The notes: generated from the letters alone by a model not told the origin. Numbered from the stretch's first letter, positions 1-8,471 are shown. The stretch is 44,692 nt of DNA from Microcaldota archaeon (GCA_021818545.1 JAKATX010000008.1:1-44692); one strand, 5' to 3'. Numbers and translations are program-made.

Positions 1-189
1 TCCCTAGTAATCGCTTGTCATTATCGAGCGGTGAATCTGTCCCTGCTCCTTGCACACACCGCCTGCCAAGTCACCCAAGTGGGGTCCTAGTGAGGCAGTG
101 CCTTCGGGCACTTTCGAGTTAGGGTTCTGTGAGGAGGGCTAAGGCATAACAAGGTATCTGTAGGGGAACCTGCAGATAGATCACCTCGA
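1..189 (+). rRNA. rrs: 16S rRNA, 3' end (partial)
   Basis: This is the last part of the small-subunit rRNA: the top of helix 44, helix 45 and the anti-Shine-Dalgarno tail. Landmarks are CACACACCGCC at 53-63, the ATAACAAGG stretch at 146-154, the GTAGGGGAACCTGC helix-45 loop near 160-174 and the tail GATCACCTC ending at 187. The tail reads CACCTC followed by GA rather than CACCTCCT, so the strongest Shine-Dalgarno complement is GAGGTG. The decoding-site bases differ from the usual archaeal form at 64, 66, 144 and 146, in paired fashion (see findings). No tRNA-Ala, 23S or 5S gene follows, so this 16S gene is probably not part of a linked rRNA operon. The 5' end lies outside the window and the exact mature 3' end is uncertain by a few bases. 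Confidence 0.97.
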
Positions 190-238
190 ATATAATTAGT
201 GTGCAGAGTCTATGCGATTTTTCCTTGCATAAAGCCTC

Positions 239-258
239 AAGACTACGTCTTTTTTCTT
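239..258 (+). terminator. Possible terminator after 16S rRNA
   Basis: A 5-bp hairpin (AAGAC, loop TAC, GTCTT) runs directly into a T-rich stretch about 50 bases after the 16S end. Archaeal transcription ends on T tracts, so this is a plausible end of the 16S transcript and agrees with the absence of a 23S gene. The rest of 190-400 shows only a weak hairpin (CGGTA/TACCG near 313-330) and the promoter of the next gene. Confidence 0.4.
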
Positions 259-374
259 GTACTGACCTACTGGTACTCCATGTATATTGTTAAGGTTTGG
301 AGCGCCGAGTCACGGTAGATATGTTACCGCTTCCTTCGATATTTATACGCCATAAAGTAAATCCGGATAGGATA

Positions 375-384
375 TTATTTAAAT
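375..384 (+). promoter_or_regulatory. TATA box of the glycosyltransferase gene
   Basis: TTATTTAAAT is centred about 28 bases before the ATG at 408. That is the normal archaeal TATA-to-start-site distance, so the transcript is probably leaderless and begins at or next to that ATG. Confidence 0.5.
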
Positions 385-407
385 GGAAACCTTAATCTTA
401 TAATTAC

Positions 408-1676
408 ATGCAACGAATTACATGCAACGCTCGCGTGCATGAAATGTGCATCACCATGCGCGCCACCAAACCCGGATCGAAAAAGGCGATGCGGAGCGAT
501 GTCATTCCGGATAAATATGTATACGCTTGGCTGCTTGCAATTATTATCGCTGGCTTGGCCATTGCTGCTTATTTCTATTCAGGGCCATTCTACGCGTTCG
601 ATGACGGCCAGTACATAATTTACGCCAGGCAGATGATACAGGGCAACTTCAGCATAGCCAGCGGCTATCTCGCCTTCGGGTATCTGACCCCGATGACGGT
701 CGCCGCCTCGTTCCTTATTTTCGGCCAATCCCCGTTCTCCGCGGCGCTGCCCAGCATAGTGGAGTACGTCCTGATAATAATGCTGGCGTTCCTTGTGGGC
801 AGGGAGATGTTTGACAACAGCACCGGCCTGGCCGCAAGCTTCATAATTATAATATCGCCGACGGTGTTCGGCTACGCGACCAGGGTACTGCCCGACATGC
901 TCATCGGTGTGCTGGTAGGTGCAGCGCTTTACGCGTTCGCATCAGGAACCAAGAAAGGCAGGAACAGTGCCTTATTGATTTTCGCCAGCGGCTTCTTTTT
1001 CGGAATGGTGATATTCGTCAAGATGGGCGGCGGCTTCGCCGTCCTGCCCGCGCTCATCGGTGTTTTTGTATTCTACAGGAAGGCCATAATCAATTTCGCA
1101 TCCGGCATGTTCGCAAGCGTGATGCTTTACTTCGCGTCTTTCTACGCGCTTTCCGGCGGCCATCTCTCATTGATAAGCGAGTACAGCGCAGTGCAAGCCG
1201 CATTGCTCCCGCATGGCACGCTGTTGATCAACTTCGTCTCCATGCTGAACATGCTGGCTGGCCCGGTGGAAACGTATCAGATTTATCCGCTGGGACTTAC
1301 AATGCTTTTTGTTTTCATGGGCACTTATATTGCCTACAAGCGAAGGGACCTGCGCCTCGCGTACTTATCGCTGATCTTCTGGTTCGCGTTCTTCTACATT
1401 CTGTACGGCACCGAATCTCTTACCCAATATACCTTTATAACCGTAGTAAACAGGTACCTGATAGCCGTTTTCGTGCCAATGGCACTACTTGCAGGTTACG
1501 TGCTTTCTGACATATATAAGACATGCATGGCGATCGGAGGCATTAAGCTGGCAGTCCTGGTTTTAGCAGTGCTGATAGTCCTGATCATTCTGTCCAACGT
1601 CACTGCTTACATCAATGCGTACGATACCAAAAATCACATACTTGGCGTGCCGCCCTATCCTGGCATGTTCGGATGA
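408..1676 (+). CDS. ArnT/PMT-like integral membrane glycosyltransferase
   Basis: This 422-residue polytopic membrane protein has about ten hydrophobic segments. The first is near residues 36-57. After it comes an acidic extracytoplasmic motif (FDDGQYIIYARQ, about residues 64-75), the usual position of the catalytic aspartates in GT-C enzymes that take sugar from a polyprenyl-phosphate donor. The family (dolichyl-phosphate mannosyltransferase/ArnT/glycosyltransferase 39-83) transfers sugars on the outer face of the membrane to proteins or lipids. That fits a genome rich in secreted proteins with many N-x-S/T sites. The start at 408 is supported by a TATA box 28 bases upstream; ATGs at 456 and 489 are alternatives. 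The precise acceptor cannot be read from sequence. Confidence 0.72.
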   Translation: MQRITCNARVHEMCITMRATKPGSKKAMRSDVIPDKYVYAWLLAIIIAGLAIAAYFYSGPFYAFDDGQYIIYARQMIQGNFSIASGYLAFGYLTPMTVAASFLIFGQSPFSAALPSIVEYVLIIMLAFLVGREMFDNSTGLAASFIIIISPTVFGYATRVLPDMLIGVLVGAALYAFASGTKKGRNSALLIFASGFFFGMVIFVKMGGGFAVLPALIGVFVFYRKAIINFASGMFASVMLYFASFYALSGGHLSLISEYSAVQAALLPHGTLLINFVSMLNMLAGPVETYQIYPLGLTMLFVFMGTYIAYKRRDLRLAYLSLIFWFAFFYILYGTESLTQYTFITVVNRYLIAVFVPMALLAGYVLSDIYKTCMAIGGIKLAVLVLAVLIVLIILSNVTAYINAYDTKNHILGVPPYPGMFG

Positions 1677-1885
1677 AGCCACAGAATACTTCTACTGTGC
1701 TTCAACAGTAGACATGTGAGGGGTTAGCATGGCGCTCGTTTTGGACAGTAATGCTTTGCGACGTAAGAATCATTCACAAACATTGCCCCGAATGCTACTA
1801 TGGAACTATATTGTGTTTCTTCTTGATACAAAATAGTAAAATACTGATATTACGATAATCGGCGTGATAATAACTATGTAGTAAG

Positions 1886-2998
1886 TCAATTGGATATGGT
1901 AATCTTTTTCTTCTTTATTCGTGGCGATAGATAAATCGCAGTTATCAATGCGATTAGGATTGCAATTGCAATTATGTACGACAATGATATGCCAGTTGAA
2001 ATTAATATTGGCGTTGACAATACAGAAACGGTGTTCGATTTAAGATTTGAAATATACACGTACTTGCTGGTCTGTGTAGTAGCAACACTTTCTGGAATGT
2101 TAGCATCGCCAAATGCATAGATAATACTATTATTGAAAGTAGATATTACATAGATTTCTTTCATGCCAGTAACATATGCATATTGGCCAGATGGAATAAA
2201 CGTAATATCATATGGTGAGTTTACCGAACTAATTGTATCTACTAGTGTATTGTTAGATGTAGCGATAACATAAATTCCATTCAGGCTGGTAACATATGCA
2301 TATTCGCCATTCGGCATTATTGAAACATCAAAAGGCAGTCCTTCTACACTTATGGTATTTACTACAGTATAATTAGAGGTTGATATTACAGAAAGCGCAT
2401 TGCTATTACTAATGCAGCATGCTGCAACATACGCATATTTGCTATTTGGCGTAAATGCAATTTGGTTAGAGCCTTCACCTTTAGACTTTATCACTCCTAC
2501 TACGGTATTGTTAGAAGTAGAAATCACATAGATGTTATTTGCAGTGGCATAAACATATTTGCCATTAGGCGTAATTGAGAGCCATCCGGGATTGCTACCA
2601 ATGGTTATATTATCAATGATAGTGTAGTTAGTTGTTGAAATTACAGATATCATACCTGAACCCCAATCAGCAACATAAACATAACTGCCGTTTGCATTTA
2701 TTGCAAGCCCTGATGGGTATGTATAATCTTGTCTCCCTATTTTTATTGACTTTATCAGTGTATTGTTAGATGTAGAGATTACTGATATAGTAGCCGAACT
2801 GTCGCTTGAAACATATACATATCTGCTATCTGGGGTGATAGCGATATCGGTCACCTCACTTGATGTGCCATTTATGCTTATATTTTTGATTAACGTTGGC
2901 TGTTTTATTTGAGGTTTTATGCTGCCTAACGCAAAGAAAATTACGATTATTAGTATTATTATCAATCCGAACATTACATATCGGCTAAGATTTTGCAT
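1886..2998 (-). CDS. Membrane-anchored YVTN beta-propeller surface protein
   Basis: This 370-residue protein has an N-terminal hydrophobic segment (about residues 8-27), then about seven repeats of roughly 42 residues with the YVYV...ISVISTSNNTxI pattern, and a C-terminal membrane segment (about 335-355) before a lysine-rich tail. The repeats are YVTN/NHL-type beta-propeller blades, usually displayed on the cell surface for binding. The gene follows the 883-residue surface gene with 11 bases between them and has a perfect GAGGTG ribosome binding site, so the two are probably co-transcribed. Its codons are clearly AT-rich compared with the housekeeping genes here, which suggests a different history or relaxed selection. 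The ligand is unknown. Confidence 0.8.
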   Translation of the reverse strand: MQNLSRYVMFGLIIILIIVIFFALGSIKPQIKQPTLIKNISINGTSSEVTDIAITPDSRYVYVSSDSSATISVISTSNNTLIKSIKIGRQDYTYPSGLAINANGSYVYVADWGSGMISVISTTNYTIIDNITIGSNPGWLSITPNGKYVYATANNIYVISTSNNTVVGVIKSKGEGSNQIAFTPNSKYAYVAACCISNSNALSVISTSNYTVVNTISVEGLPFDVSIMPNGEYAYVTSLNGIYVIATSNNTLVDTISSVNSPYDITFIPSGQYAYVTGMKEIYVISTFNNSIIYAFGDANIPESVATTQTSKYVYISNLKSNTVSVLSTPILISTGISLSYIIAIAILIALITAIYLSPRIKKKKITISN

Positions 2999-3004
2999 GT
3001 TTTA

Positions 3005-3010
3005 CACCTC
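3005..3010 (-). promoter_or_regulatory. Shine-Dalgarno site of the YVTN gene
   Basis: GAGGTG lies six bases before the ATG at 2998 on the minus strand and is exactly complementary to the CACCTC tail of the 16S rRNA in this window. It fixes the start of the downstream gene and overlaps the stop codon of the upstream one. Confidence 0.75.
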
Positions 3011-5661
3011 TATGTGGAGCTTACACTCACGGTCTGCGAGAAGTTGGCATCCGTAAGTAGTATGCATGGCCCACCATTGCTAATTTTGCATTGAACTGGC
3101 TTTTGAGGTACTATGTTTGATTCATTGAAAACTTCGCCAGTTCCAGAGAGATCGATTTGGTCAGTTTGTATGCTTCTTGAGAGTTTTAGCGTGAGCTCCA
3201 ACTCCTGGAAGTTAAGGCCAACTATATAATCATTTTTAAACTGGTCAAAATTTGTAGTTCCTCCCCTGCTCAATATGTCCCCTCCGTATATCTGTGCTTT
3301 GGCTTCCTTCGTTAAGGCGCCATCATATGATTCAAGGTAAGACAATGTCTGATCAAGATTTGTGTCGGCACATGGATTGCCTCCGAATCCGTCCTTGGAC
3401 ACATTTTTCCCGACCTGCACAATCAGGTCGCCGGAGTATGAGTATGAGATATTGGCACTATTTATGAGATTTACTATTCCACTTAATACCTTGTCATAAG
3501 AAACAGCCTTGGCATCAGAAGCAATCTTGAACGGGCAAGTAAGAAGACTGAAGCCTTGGATCAACTGCTGTACGTGATTAGAATCATTGATTGTGATAAG
3601 ATAAGGGATTGACTTACTACCGTTATCTTCTGTTAAGGGAACAACACGTATAAGCCCAGGGATTCGGGATAAAGATTTATTCAAATTTTGGATAACACCA
3701 CCAATTTGCGTGCTGTTGAACACTGCATAATAGGTGAGCGCAGGCTGCAGCCCGATAGTCAAAGCGTAGTCGACAGAAGAATTTGCTGGGCAGACATCTG
3801 AATTGTTGACGCACTGCTGCGCGCTTGCAGTTATGTAATTAACCCGATGGTTGAATCCTACCCCTATTTTAGCATCTTTATCTGTTATGTTAACATAACC
3901 TGATTGGATAGTTGCTGACCAGTTCGATGGCGATTGCACAGTATATTCGTAGGCACCAGGAGGAAGGTTTTTGAAGGTCATGTTAATAGAAGTGGAATTC
4001 AGTGTTTTATTATTAAGTGTGACAGACCACCGCGGCACTACGCAGCCCTGCCCCGTAATGCCATCGCAGCTAGTACCTCCCCAGTAATTTTTGGATGTTA
4101 TTGTAAACGTAACGTTGTATACGCTGGCCTTCTGGAAATATACTGGTACGTCGGTATTATTGCCTGCAACCTTTACCGTGCCGGTCAGGTTGATTGCAGT
4201 ATAATTCGCAGGAGGGATTATAGTATAATCGTACGTGCCGTTCTGCGCGTAGAATGACATGGAAGTGCCGATTGACGATTGTGGCGGGGCGCCACCAAAA
4301 TCCACGCCCCACTGCAACTTGTTGCAGAGGCTAGGAAACAGCCACCAAAAAAACCCACATTCGATAGAACCGAGTATGCCGCCGGAATTCGGCAGGCCAG
4401 ATTCATCGAACGTTATATTATACCCACTGCATGCACCTTGACTGTTGCTGCATATGATCGGTGTGGGCGGTATAGTGGTAGTGGTCGTGACTGTAGTATT
4501 CGTAGTTTTGGGCGCGTAATAATCACTGAAGTTAAGGTATATTGTAGGCTGGTCGGCATGGAGCACGAACGTGCCGTTCCCCACCTTTATGCACGAAGGG
4601 TAATCACATGAGAATCCGGTGGTGGTTCCGGTGCTCTGGTTGTATGTATACTCCCCGTAGGAGCCGTTGAATATGCCGTACGTGTAATTGTAGTCGCCGT
4701 TTGCCAGCGTGAAAAAATATGACATGTAATCAGTCGAGGAGTTGATGGTTGCGCTTTCCCTGCCAGTAACACCCCTTCCCCCGCCCGCTCCGCCGCCCCA
4801 AAATAGAATCGAAGATGAGTAGTAATACGGGTCCGAAAATGGGTGCGCTATCGGCGGCGAGGTATCGACTTCCGTCATGTTGCGGCCCTCCTTCTCCCAT
4901 GCGAACCACCATCCCGTGCTGCTGGTGTTCTTTATCCCTTCTTCCACCATAGTGAAGCCGTCATAGTACGCACTCTCGTTAAGGTACACGGTCTCGTTCT
5001 TCCCATCCAAAGTGAATTCGCCCTGCCCGCCTACCGGCCAGCAGTTGTGATTTGGGTCACAACCGAAAATTGCTGTAGCTGCACTTTGGTTCGGCGCGGG
5101 GTTTGACCATCCTCCGTCAGATGTGCCTACACCGTAGCGGTATGCATAGACCTGATCGGGCAGGTTCAAGCTCACCGATCCATCCGTAGCGCTATTGCAG
5201 TACCAGGTCCTGTTGCTTTCATTATACGCTTCGGCTATCCCGTAAGCTCCGTCTTGGTTTATGAGACTGCCCAGTTGGTCGGGATACGGCGACGGGTAAG
5301 AATAATTGAGCGCCAACGTGTTCACCCACCATCGCGTCCAGCACCCGAGGCCCGTCTCGATGAACGTGACTGTTGCGTTTCCAGATGGTTTGCTGAAATC
5401 CGTTAGCGTCCTGTTCTGGCCGGCACCGGAAAGCGACATGGACCCCTGAGGGCATGCGGAGAAGTGCGCTATCTCAGTGACGCCGGACTGCGGCATCGTT
5501 ATGGCGAGGCTCTCGCCGCTTCCGGAATAGGTGCCGGTCCATCCCTCGAACGTCACGCCGCTGAAATACGGCCATGCATTGAGCACCACCTGGTTGCCTG
5601 CGTATGCCTCGAAACTGCCGCTTGATGAGTTGCCTATAACTTCAGGGAGCACTGCGCCCAC
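3010..5661 (-). CDS. Large surface protein with InlB-type and VTFxExGL repeats (main part, frameshifted)
   Basis: The 883-residue open frame lacks its own signal peptide. Its first codon is a GTG inside the sequence next to a G8 tract, and it continues the frame that begins at 5905. Near residues 20-68 is an InlB-like B-repeat (FEGWTG...ITMPQSG...AHFS). Several repeats of the type ATVTFIETGLG...W and YNITFDESGLP follow, as in other archaeal surface proteins, with a Thr-rich linker near residues 390-400 and many N-x-S/T sites. There is no obvious C-terminal anchor. The N-terminal half is GC-rich and the part encoded by about 3010-4230 is AT-rich, as if the gene were a mosaic. Probable role: secreted or cell-wall protein, in an operon with the YVTN gene. 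One fewer G, or two more, in the tract would join it to the upstream signal-peptide frame. Confidence 0.7.
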   Translation of the reverse strand: MGAVLPEVIGNSSSGSFEAYAGNQVVLNAWPYFSGVTFEGWTGTYSGSGESLAITMPQSGVTEIAHFSACPQGSMSLSGAGQNRTLTDFSKPSGNATVTFIETGLGCWTRWWVNTLALNYSYPSPYPDQLGSLINQDGAYGIAEAYNESNRTWYCNSATDGSVSLNLPDQVYAYRYGVGTSDGGWSNPAPNQSAATAIFGCDPNHNCWPVGGQGEFTLDGKNETVYLNESAYYDGFTMVEEGIKNTSSTGWWFAWEKEGRNMTEVDTSPPIAHPFSDPYYYSSSILFWGGGAGGGRGVTGRESATINSSTDYMSYFFTLANGDYNYTYGIFNGSYGEYTYNQSTGTTTGFSCDYPSCIKVGNGTFVLHADQPTIYLNFSDYYAPKTTNTTVTTTTTIPPTPIICSNSQGACSGYNITFDESGLPNSGGILGSIECGFFWWLFPSLCNKLQWGVDFGGAPPQSSIGTSMSFYAQNGTYDYTIIPPANYTAINLTGTVKVAGNNTDVPVYFQKASVYNVTFTITSKNYWGGTSCDGITGQGCVVPRWSVTLNNKTLNSTSINMTFKNLPPGAYEYTVQSPSNWSATIQSGYVNITDKDAKIGVGFNHRVNYITASAQQCVNNSDVCPANSSVDYALTIGLQPALTYYAVFNSTQIGGVIQNLNKSLSRIPGLIRVVPLTEDNGSKSIPYLITINDSNHVQQLIQGFSLLTCPFKIASDAKAVSYDKVLSGIVNLINSANISYSYSGDLIVQVGKNVSKDGFGGNPCADTNLDQTLSYLESYDGALTKEAKAQIYGGDILSRGGTTNFDQFKNDYIVGLNFQELELTLKLSRSIQTDQIDLSGTGEVFNESNIVPQKPVQCKISNGGPCILLTDANFSQTVSVSST

Positions 5662-5905
5662 CCCCCCCGCAGCCCGTGGAGTTCTCAGTCACGACTTCGG
5701 CAGGGCCCTGGGGCTGGACGTACACATCCGCAACTTGTTTGGTCTGAGTGTTCATTGGGGCAGTAAACGCAGGATTGAGATATGTTGTATGCACTGCCTG
5801 TGACGCACCGTATGCACATGATTCTGACATGATGAGTACTAGCAGCGCCGAAAATAGGAATACGAAGATATGCATTATACCATTGGGGATTACTGTATTC
5901 TGCAT
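5642..5905 (-). CDS. Signal-peptide 5' portion of the frameshifted surface protein
   Basis: The 87-codon frame encodes a hydrophobic signal sequence (MHIFVFLFSALLVLI, about residues 11-25) and a short mature segment. It then runs into a glycine stretch encoded by the G8 tract and stops at 5642. It overlaps the 883-residue frame by 20 bases, and together they make one normal secreted protein of about 960 residues. The start at 5905 has GGTG about eight bases upstream and a TATA-like CTTAAATATC near 5944-5953. ATG at 5875 is an alternative start directly before the hydrophobic core. As sequenced, translation would give only a short secreted peptide. Confidence 0.65.
   Translation of the reverse strand: MQNTVIPNGIMHIFVFLFSALLVLIMSESCAYGASQAVHTTYLNPAFTAPMNTQTKQVADVYVQPQGPAEVVTENSTGCGGGGRSAP
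5661..5668 (-). repeat. G8 homopolymer at the frameshift (C8 on the plus strand)
   Basis: Eight identical bases sit exactly where the signal-peptide frame and the main surface-protein frame meet. Seven bases would make a single continuous frame. Such tracts can change length by replication slippage and switch surface proteins on and off; they are also classic sites of sequencing error. Confidence 0.85.
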
Positions 5906-5986
5906 CCCTACACCGCTGCTTTAATAGAGATGTAATTGCAATGATATTTAAGGTCTCCTGAAGTACTGCAGACCACCAGCCGCAGC

Positions 5987-5995
5987 TTTTATATC
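5987..5995 (+). promoter_or_regulatory. TATA box of the LAGLIDADG-like gene
   Basis: TTTTATATC predicts a start site near 6016-6020, before the TTG at 6049. It also lies about 80 bases from the divergent surface operon, which has its own TATA-like site at 5944-5953. Confidence 0.45.
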
Positions 5996-6048
5996 TTCAA
6001 GCTTAGAACGTCTTAACGCATTTCCAATCATTACAATCAAAGCGGCGT

Positions 6049-6603
6049 TTGCTTTGGCTGGACCATATTTATGTGCGCACGGAGGCGCGAATTTACGTTT
6101 ACACGCTGATACCAGTGACCAAAAAACTCAAACTTAATCCGAACGTAAGTTATATGTTGGGTTTGTACCAGTGCAGCCCTGACGGCGAGGTAGGGATAGT
6201 GACCGAAAGCCCGGACCTCGTGCAGAAATTCATAAAGCTGCTGATGGACGAGTTCGGCGTGGCGCCCAACAAGGTACTGGTAACCGAATCAGGCAAGGAC
6301 ACCAAGGTGATGACGTACAACTCCAGCCTCAAGAAACTTTTCAAGGGCGCATTGGAGAGGAAGCTCAAGGTGTTCAAGTGGAGGAACGCCTATTCGGCCA
6401 ATTACATAGCAGGCATTTTCGACTGCAACGGAGGCGCGGACGCGCAGGGCCTTTACATAAGGAACCTTGTGGAAGGCGACAGCATGCTGCTCGAGATGCT
6501 GGGCGTACACACTTTCAGGAAGGGGAGCAAGACCTACTTCGTCAACCAGAACACGCTTTTGGGTATGATAAAGGATTACAGCCTGAAATTGGGCAGCGAT
6601 TAA
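6049..6603 (+). CDS. Stand-alone LAGLIDADG-fold protein with degenerate active sites
   Basis: This protein of up to 184 residues has two copies of a homing-endonuclease-like half: YMLGLYQCSPDG at residues 35-46 and YIAGIFDCNGG at 119-129, each followed by the usual alpha-beta spacing. In the canonical LAGLIDADG helix the eighth position is the metal-binding aspartate. Here it is serine in the first copy and asparagine in the second, so cleavage is unlikely. It is not inside an intron or intein. Domesticated LAGLIDADG proteins are known as DNA-binding regulators (for example bacterial WhiA), and a DNA- or RNA-binding role is a reasonable inference. The start is uncertain: TTG 6049 or GTG 6073. 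Confidence 0.6.
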   Translation: MLWLDHIYVRTEARIYVYTLIPVTKKLKLNPNVSYMLGLYQCSPDGEVGIVTESPDLVQKFIKLLMDEFGVAPNKVLVTESGKDTKVMTYNSSLKKLFKGALERKLKVFKWRNAYSANYIAGIFDCNGGADAQGLYIRNLVEGDSMLLEMLGVHTFRKGSKTYFVNQNTLLGMIKDYSLKLGSD

Positions 6604-6683
6604 CCCTTATACGGTTATTTGCACCTTAAGGCTTGCTGCCATTATATAAAGGTGTTTGTTGTTAATTAGATTTCGTGAATTTG

Positions 6684-7322
6684 ATGGGATTGCTGGACAG
6701 GATGTTCAACGGCGGAGAATACAAGATCATGGAGGAGATAGGCGCCATGGCAGAGATAGCCAAGAAGGCCAACATTGAGCTGCAGAACATCATAAAGAAG
6801 CCAAACAGGGTTTACCTGGAGAAGATCAAGATGTTCGAGGAGGAGTCGGACAACAAGGCCTTCGAGCTCTCGAACCACATATCGTCAGGGGCGATTTCAC
6901 CAAACGTGCTGTCAGACATGCTGGCTCTCGTCGAGAAGGAGGACAGCATAGTGGACTCGATATTCAACCTCGCTAGGGAGATAGGAAGGTACAGGATACC
7001 GGACAAGAAAGTGGCTGCAATGGTCGAGAAGGACATACTTACGACTACCAGACTGGTGGATGGGGCGGTGGACGAGCTGGCCAAGATGGAGCAGAGCGGG
7101 GACCTGACGAAGATAAAGGAGCATAGGAAGATAATAGAGAAGCTTGAGAAGGAGGAGGACGACATAAAGGACGGGCTTCTGGACTTCATATACAAGTACG
7201 ATGTCGATTTCAAGACGTTCAATTACATAACGGAGATAGCGCACAGGGGAGACGATATACTGGACAATTGCGAGGATTCCGCAGACATGTTCATGTCGAT
7301 CATGATTTCGATAAGTACATGA
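6684..7322 (+). CDS. DUF47/PhoU-like phosphate transport regulator
   Basis: About 212 residues, almost wholly alpha-helical with heptad-like charge patterns. It has the family start (MGLLDRMFNGGEYKIMEEI) and conserved acidic helices (EEESDNKAFEL, EKEEDDIKDGLLDF). DUF47 proteins resemble PhoU, bind metal clusters through acidic residues and are normally encoded beside PiT phosphate permeases, as here (the next gene, 160 bases downstream). Probable role: cytoplasmic control of phosphate uptake. A TATA box (ATTATATAAA, about 6639-6648) predicts a nearly leaderless start. GTG 6675 is an alternative that adds three residues. Confidence 0.85.
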   Translation: MGLLDRMFNGGEYKIMEEIGAMAEIAKKANIELQNIIKKPNRVYLEKIKMFEEESDNKAFELSNHISSGAISPNVLSDMLALVEKEDSIVDSIFNLAREIGRYRIPDKKVAAMVEKDILTTTRLVDGAVDELAKMEQSGDLTKIKEHRKIIEKLEKEEDDIKDGLLDFIYKYDVDFKTFNYITEIAHRGDDILDNCEDSADMFMSIMISIST

Positions 7323-7482
7323 ATCGCCGTGGACCAATGCCATGCACATACGGCAATCTGCCTCCTGCGTTCATGACAGGTTGCATCTGTGTTACGCTAT
7401 CGGCTTGTTTCGATGGGCATCTTGACCTTTTCAGGCGGCTATGAGATTATGTGCATTGTAAGCATGCGAAAACGATGGTAGT

Positions 7483-8409
7483 GTGTTCGGGATTATAACT
7501 TATGCGCTTGGATTCCTGCTGATAGCGCTGGTTGCGGGCAACAACCTTTCAGTGTGCTTCGGCAGCGTTATAGCGAGCAGGGTCATACGCAGGAGGACTG
7601 GAGTGATCCTCACCATGATAGGTTATGCCGCGGGCCTGCTGCTGCAGGGAGGGCTGCTGGGCCACACGATATCTGTGCTGCTGCCATCGGGCGGCGAGGC
7701 TGCCATAGACATCGCGCTTTGCATATCCATAGCCATATTCGTGGTATCGCAGATAAAGAGCATACCGCAGTCGCTCTCCATAACGCTAACTGCAGTCCTT
7801 GTAGGCATAGATGCGGCCGCCAGCACGGCATTGAAGCTGGACTTCATAGTATATGTGGTGGCTTTCTGGGTGCTCATGCCGATAGTATGCGCGATATTCG
7901 TGCTTGCGCTCATGAGGCTTCTCAGGAAGAAGGCGGTAACCAGGCACGTATGGGGCTACGTCGGCTGGATAAAGCTGATTCTAATAGTAAGCTCCTTCTT
8001 CGTGGCCTTCACCTTGGGCGGGAACACCATAGGGCTGGTAGTCGAGCTGATGTCAAGCGGCTCCAACTACGCGACCGTTACGACAATAGCGATAATGGCC
8101 ATCATAATAGGCGCTGTGGCCTTCAATTCCGGGCCATTGAAGCGCGTAGGGAACGAGATAATACCGATGCGTTATCTCAATGCGGCCAGCGCACAGATAA
8201 TATCCGCGCTGATGGTGGAAATAGCGACGCTTTACGGCATACCGCTGTCCAACACGCAGACGTTCGTTGCAAGCGTATACGGGGCCGGAGTGAGCTATAG
8301 GCAGAGGCTCATAAGGCGGCACCCGTTCTTTACAATGATAAGCATGTGGATAGCGACCGCCTTCATAGCGCTGGCTTCCGGCTACATTGTAATGTATGCG
8401 CTAGGCTGA
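7483..8409 (+). CDS. PiT-family inorganic phosphate permease
   Basis: 308 residues with about nine or ten membrane segments. The PiT signatures are present in both inverted halves: LVAGNNLSVCFGSVIASR at about residues 17-34 (equivalent to GANDxxNSFG) and LSNTQTFVASVYGAG near 255-269. It is shorter than bacterial PiT proteins (about 400-500) but near the size of archaeal ones. It probably imports phosphate with a cation and is regulated by the DUF47 protein just upstream. The start is GTG. It converges with rps11, with about 60 bases between the stops. Confidence 0.88.
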   Translation: MFGIITYALGFLLIALVAGNNLSVCFGSVIASRVIRRRTGVILTMIGYAAGLLLQGGLLGHTISVLLPSGGEAAIDIALCISIAIFVVSQIKSIPQSLSITLTAVLVGIDAAASTALKLDFIVYVVAFWVLMPIVCAIFVLALMRLLRKKAVTRHVWGYVGWIKLILIVSSFFVAFTLGGNTIGLVVELMSSGSNYATVTTIAIMAIIIGAVAFNSGPLKRVGNEIIPMRYLNAASAQIISALMVEIATLYGIPLSNTQTFVASVYGAGVSYRQRLIRRHPFFTMISMWIATAFIALASGYIVMYALG

Positions 8410-8471
8410 AGCTCACTTCGTATATTCTGTCCGGCCATGGCTTGGCCCATTTTGGGCATATGTTGTGCAGG

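Noticed and set aside
7554-8300. 248-codon Arg/His-rich frame inside the PiT gene
   Set aside because: Out-of-frame shadow of the permease with extreme His/Arg composition.
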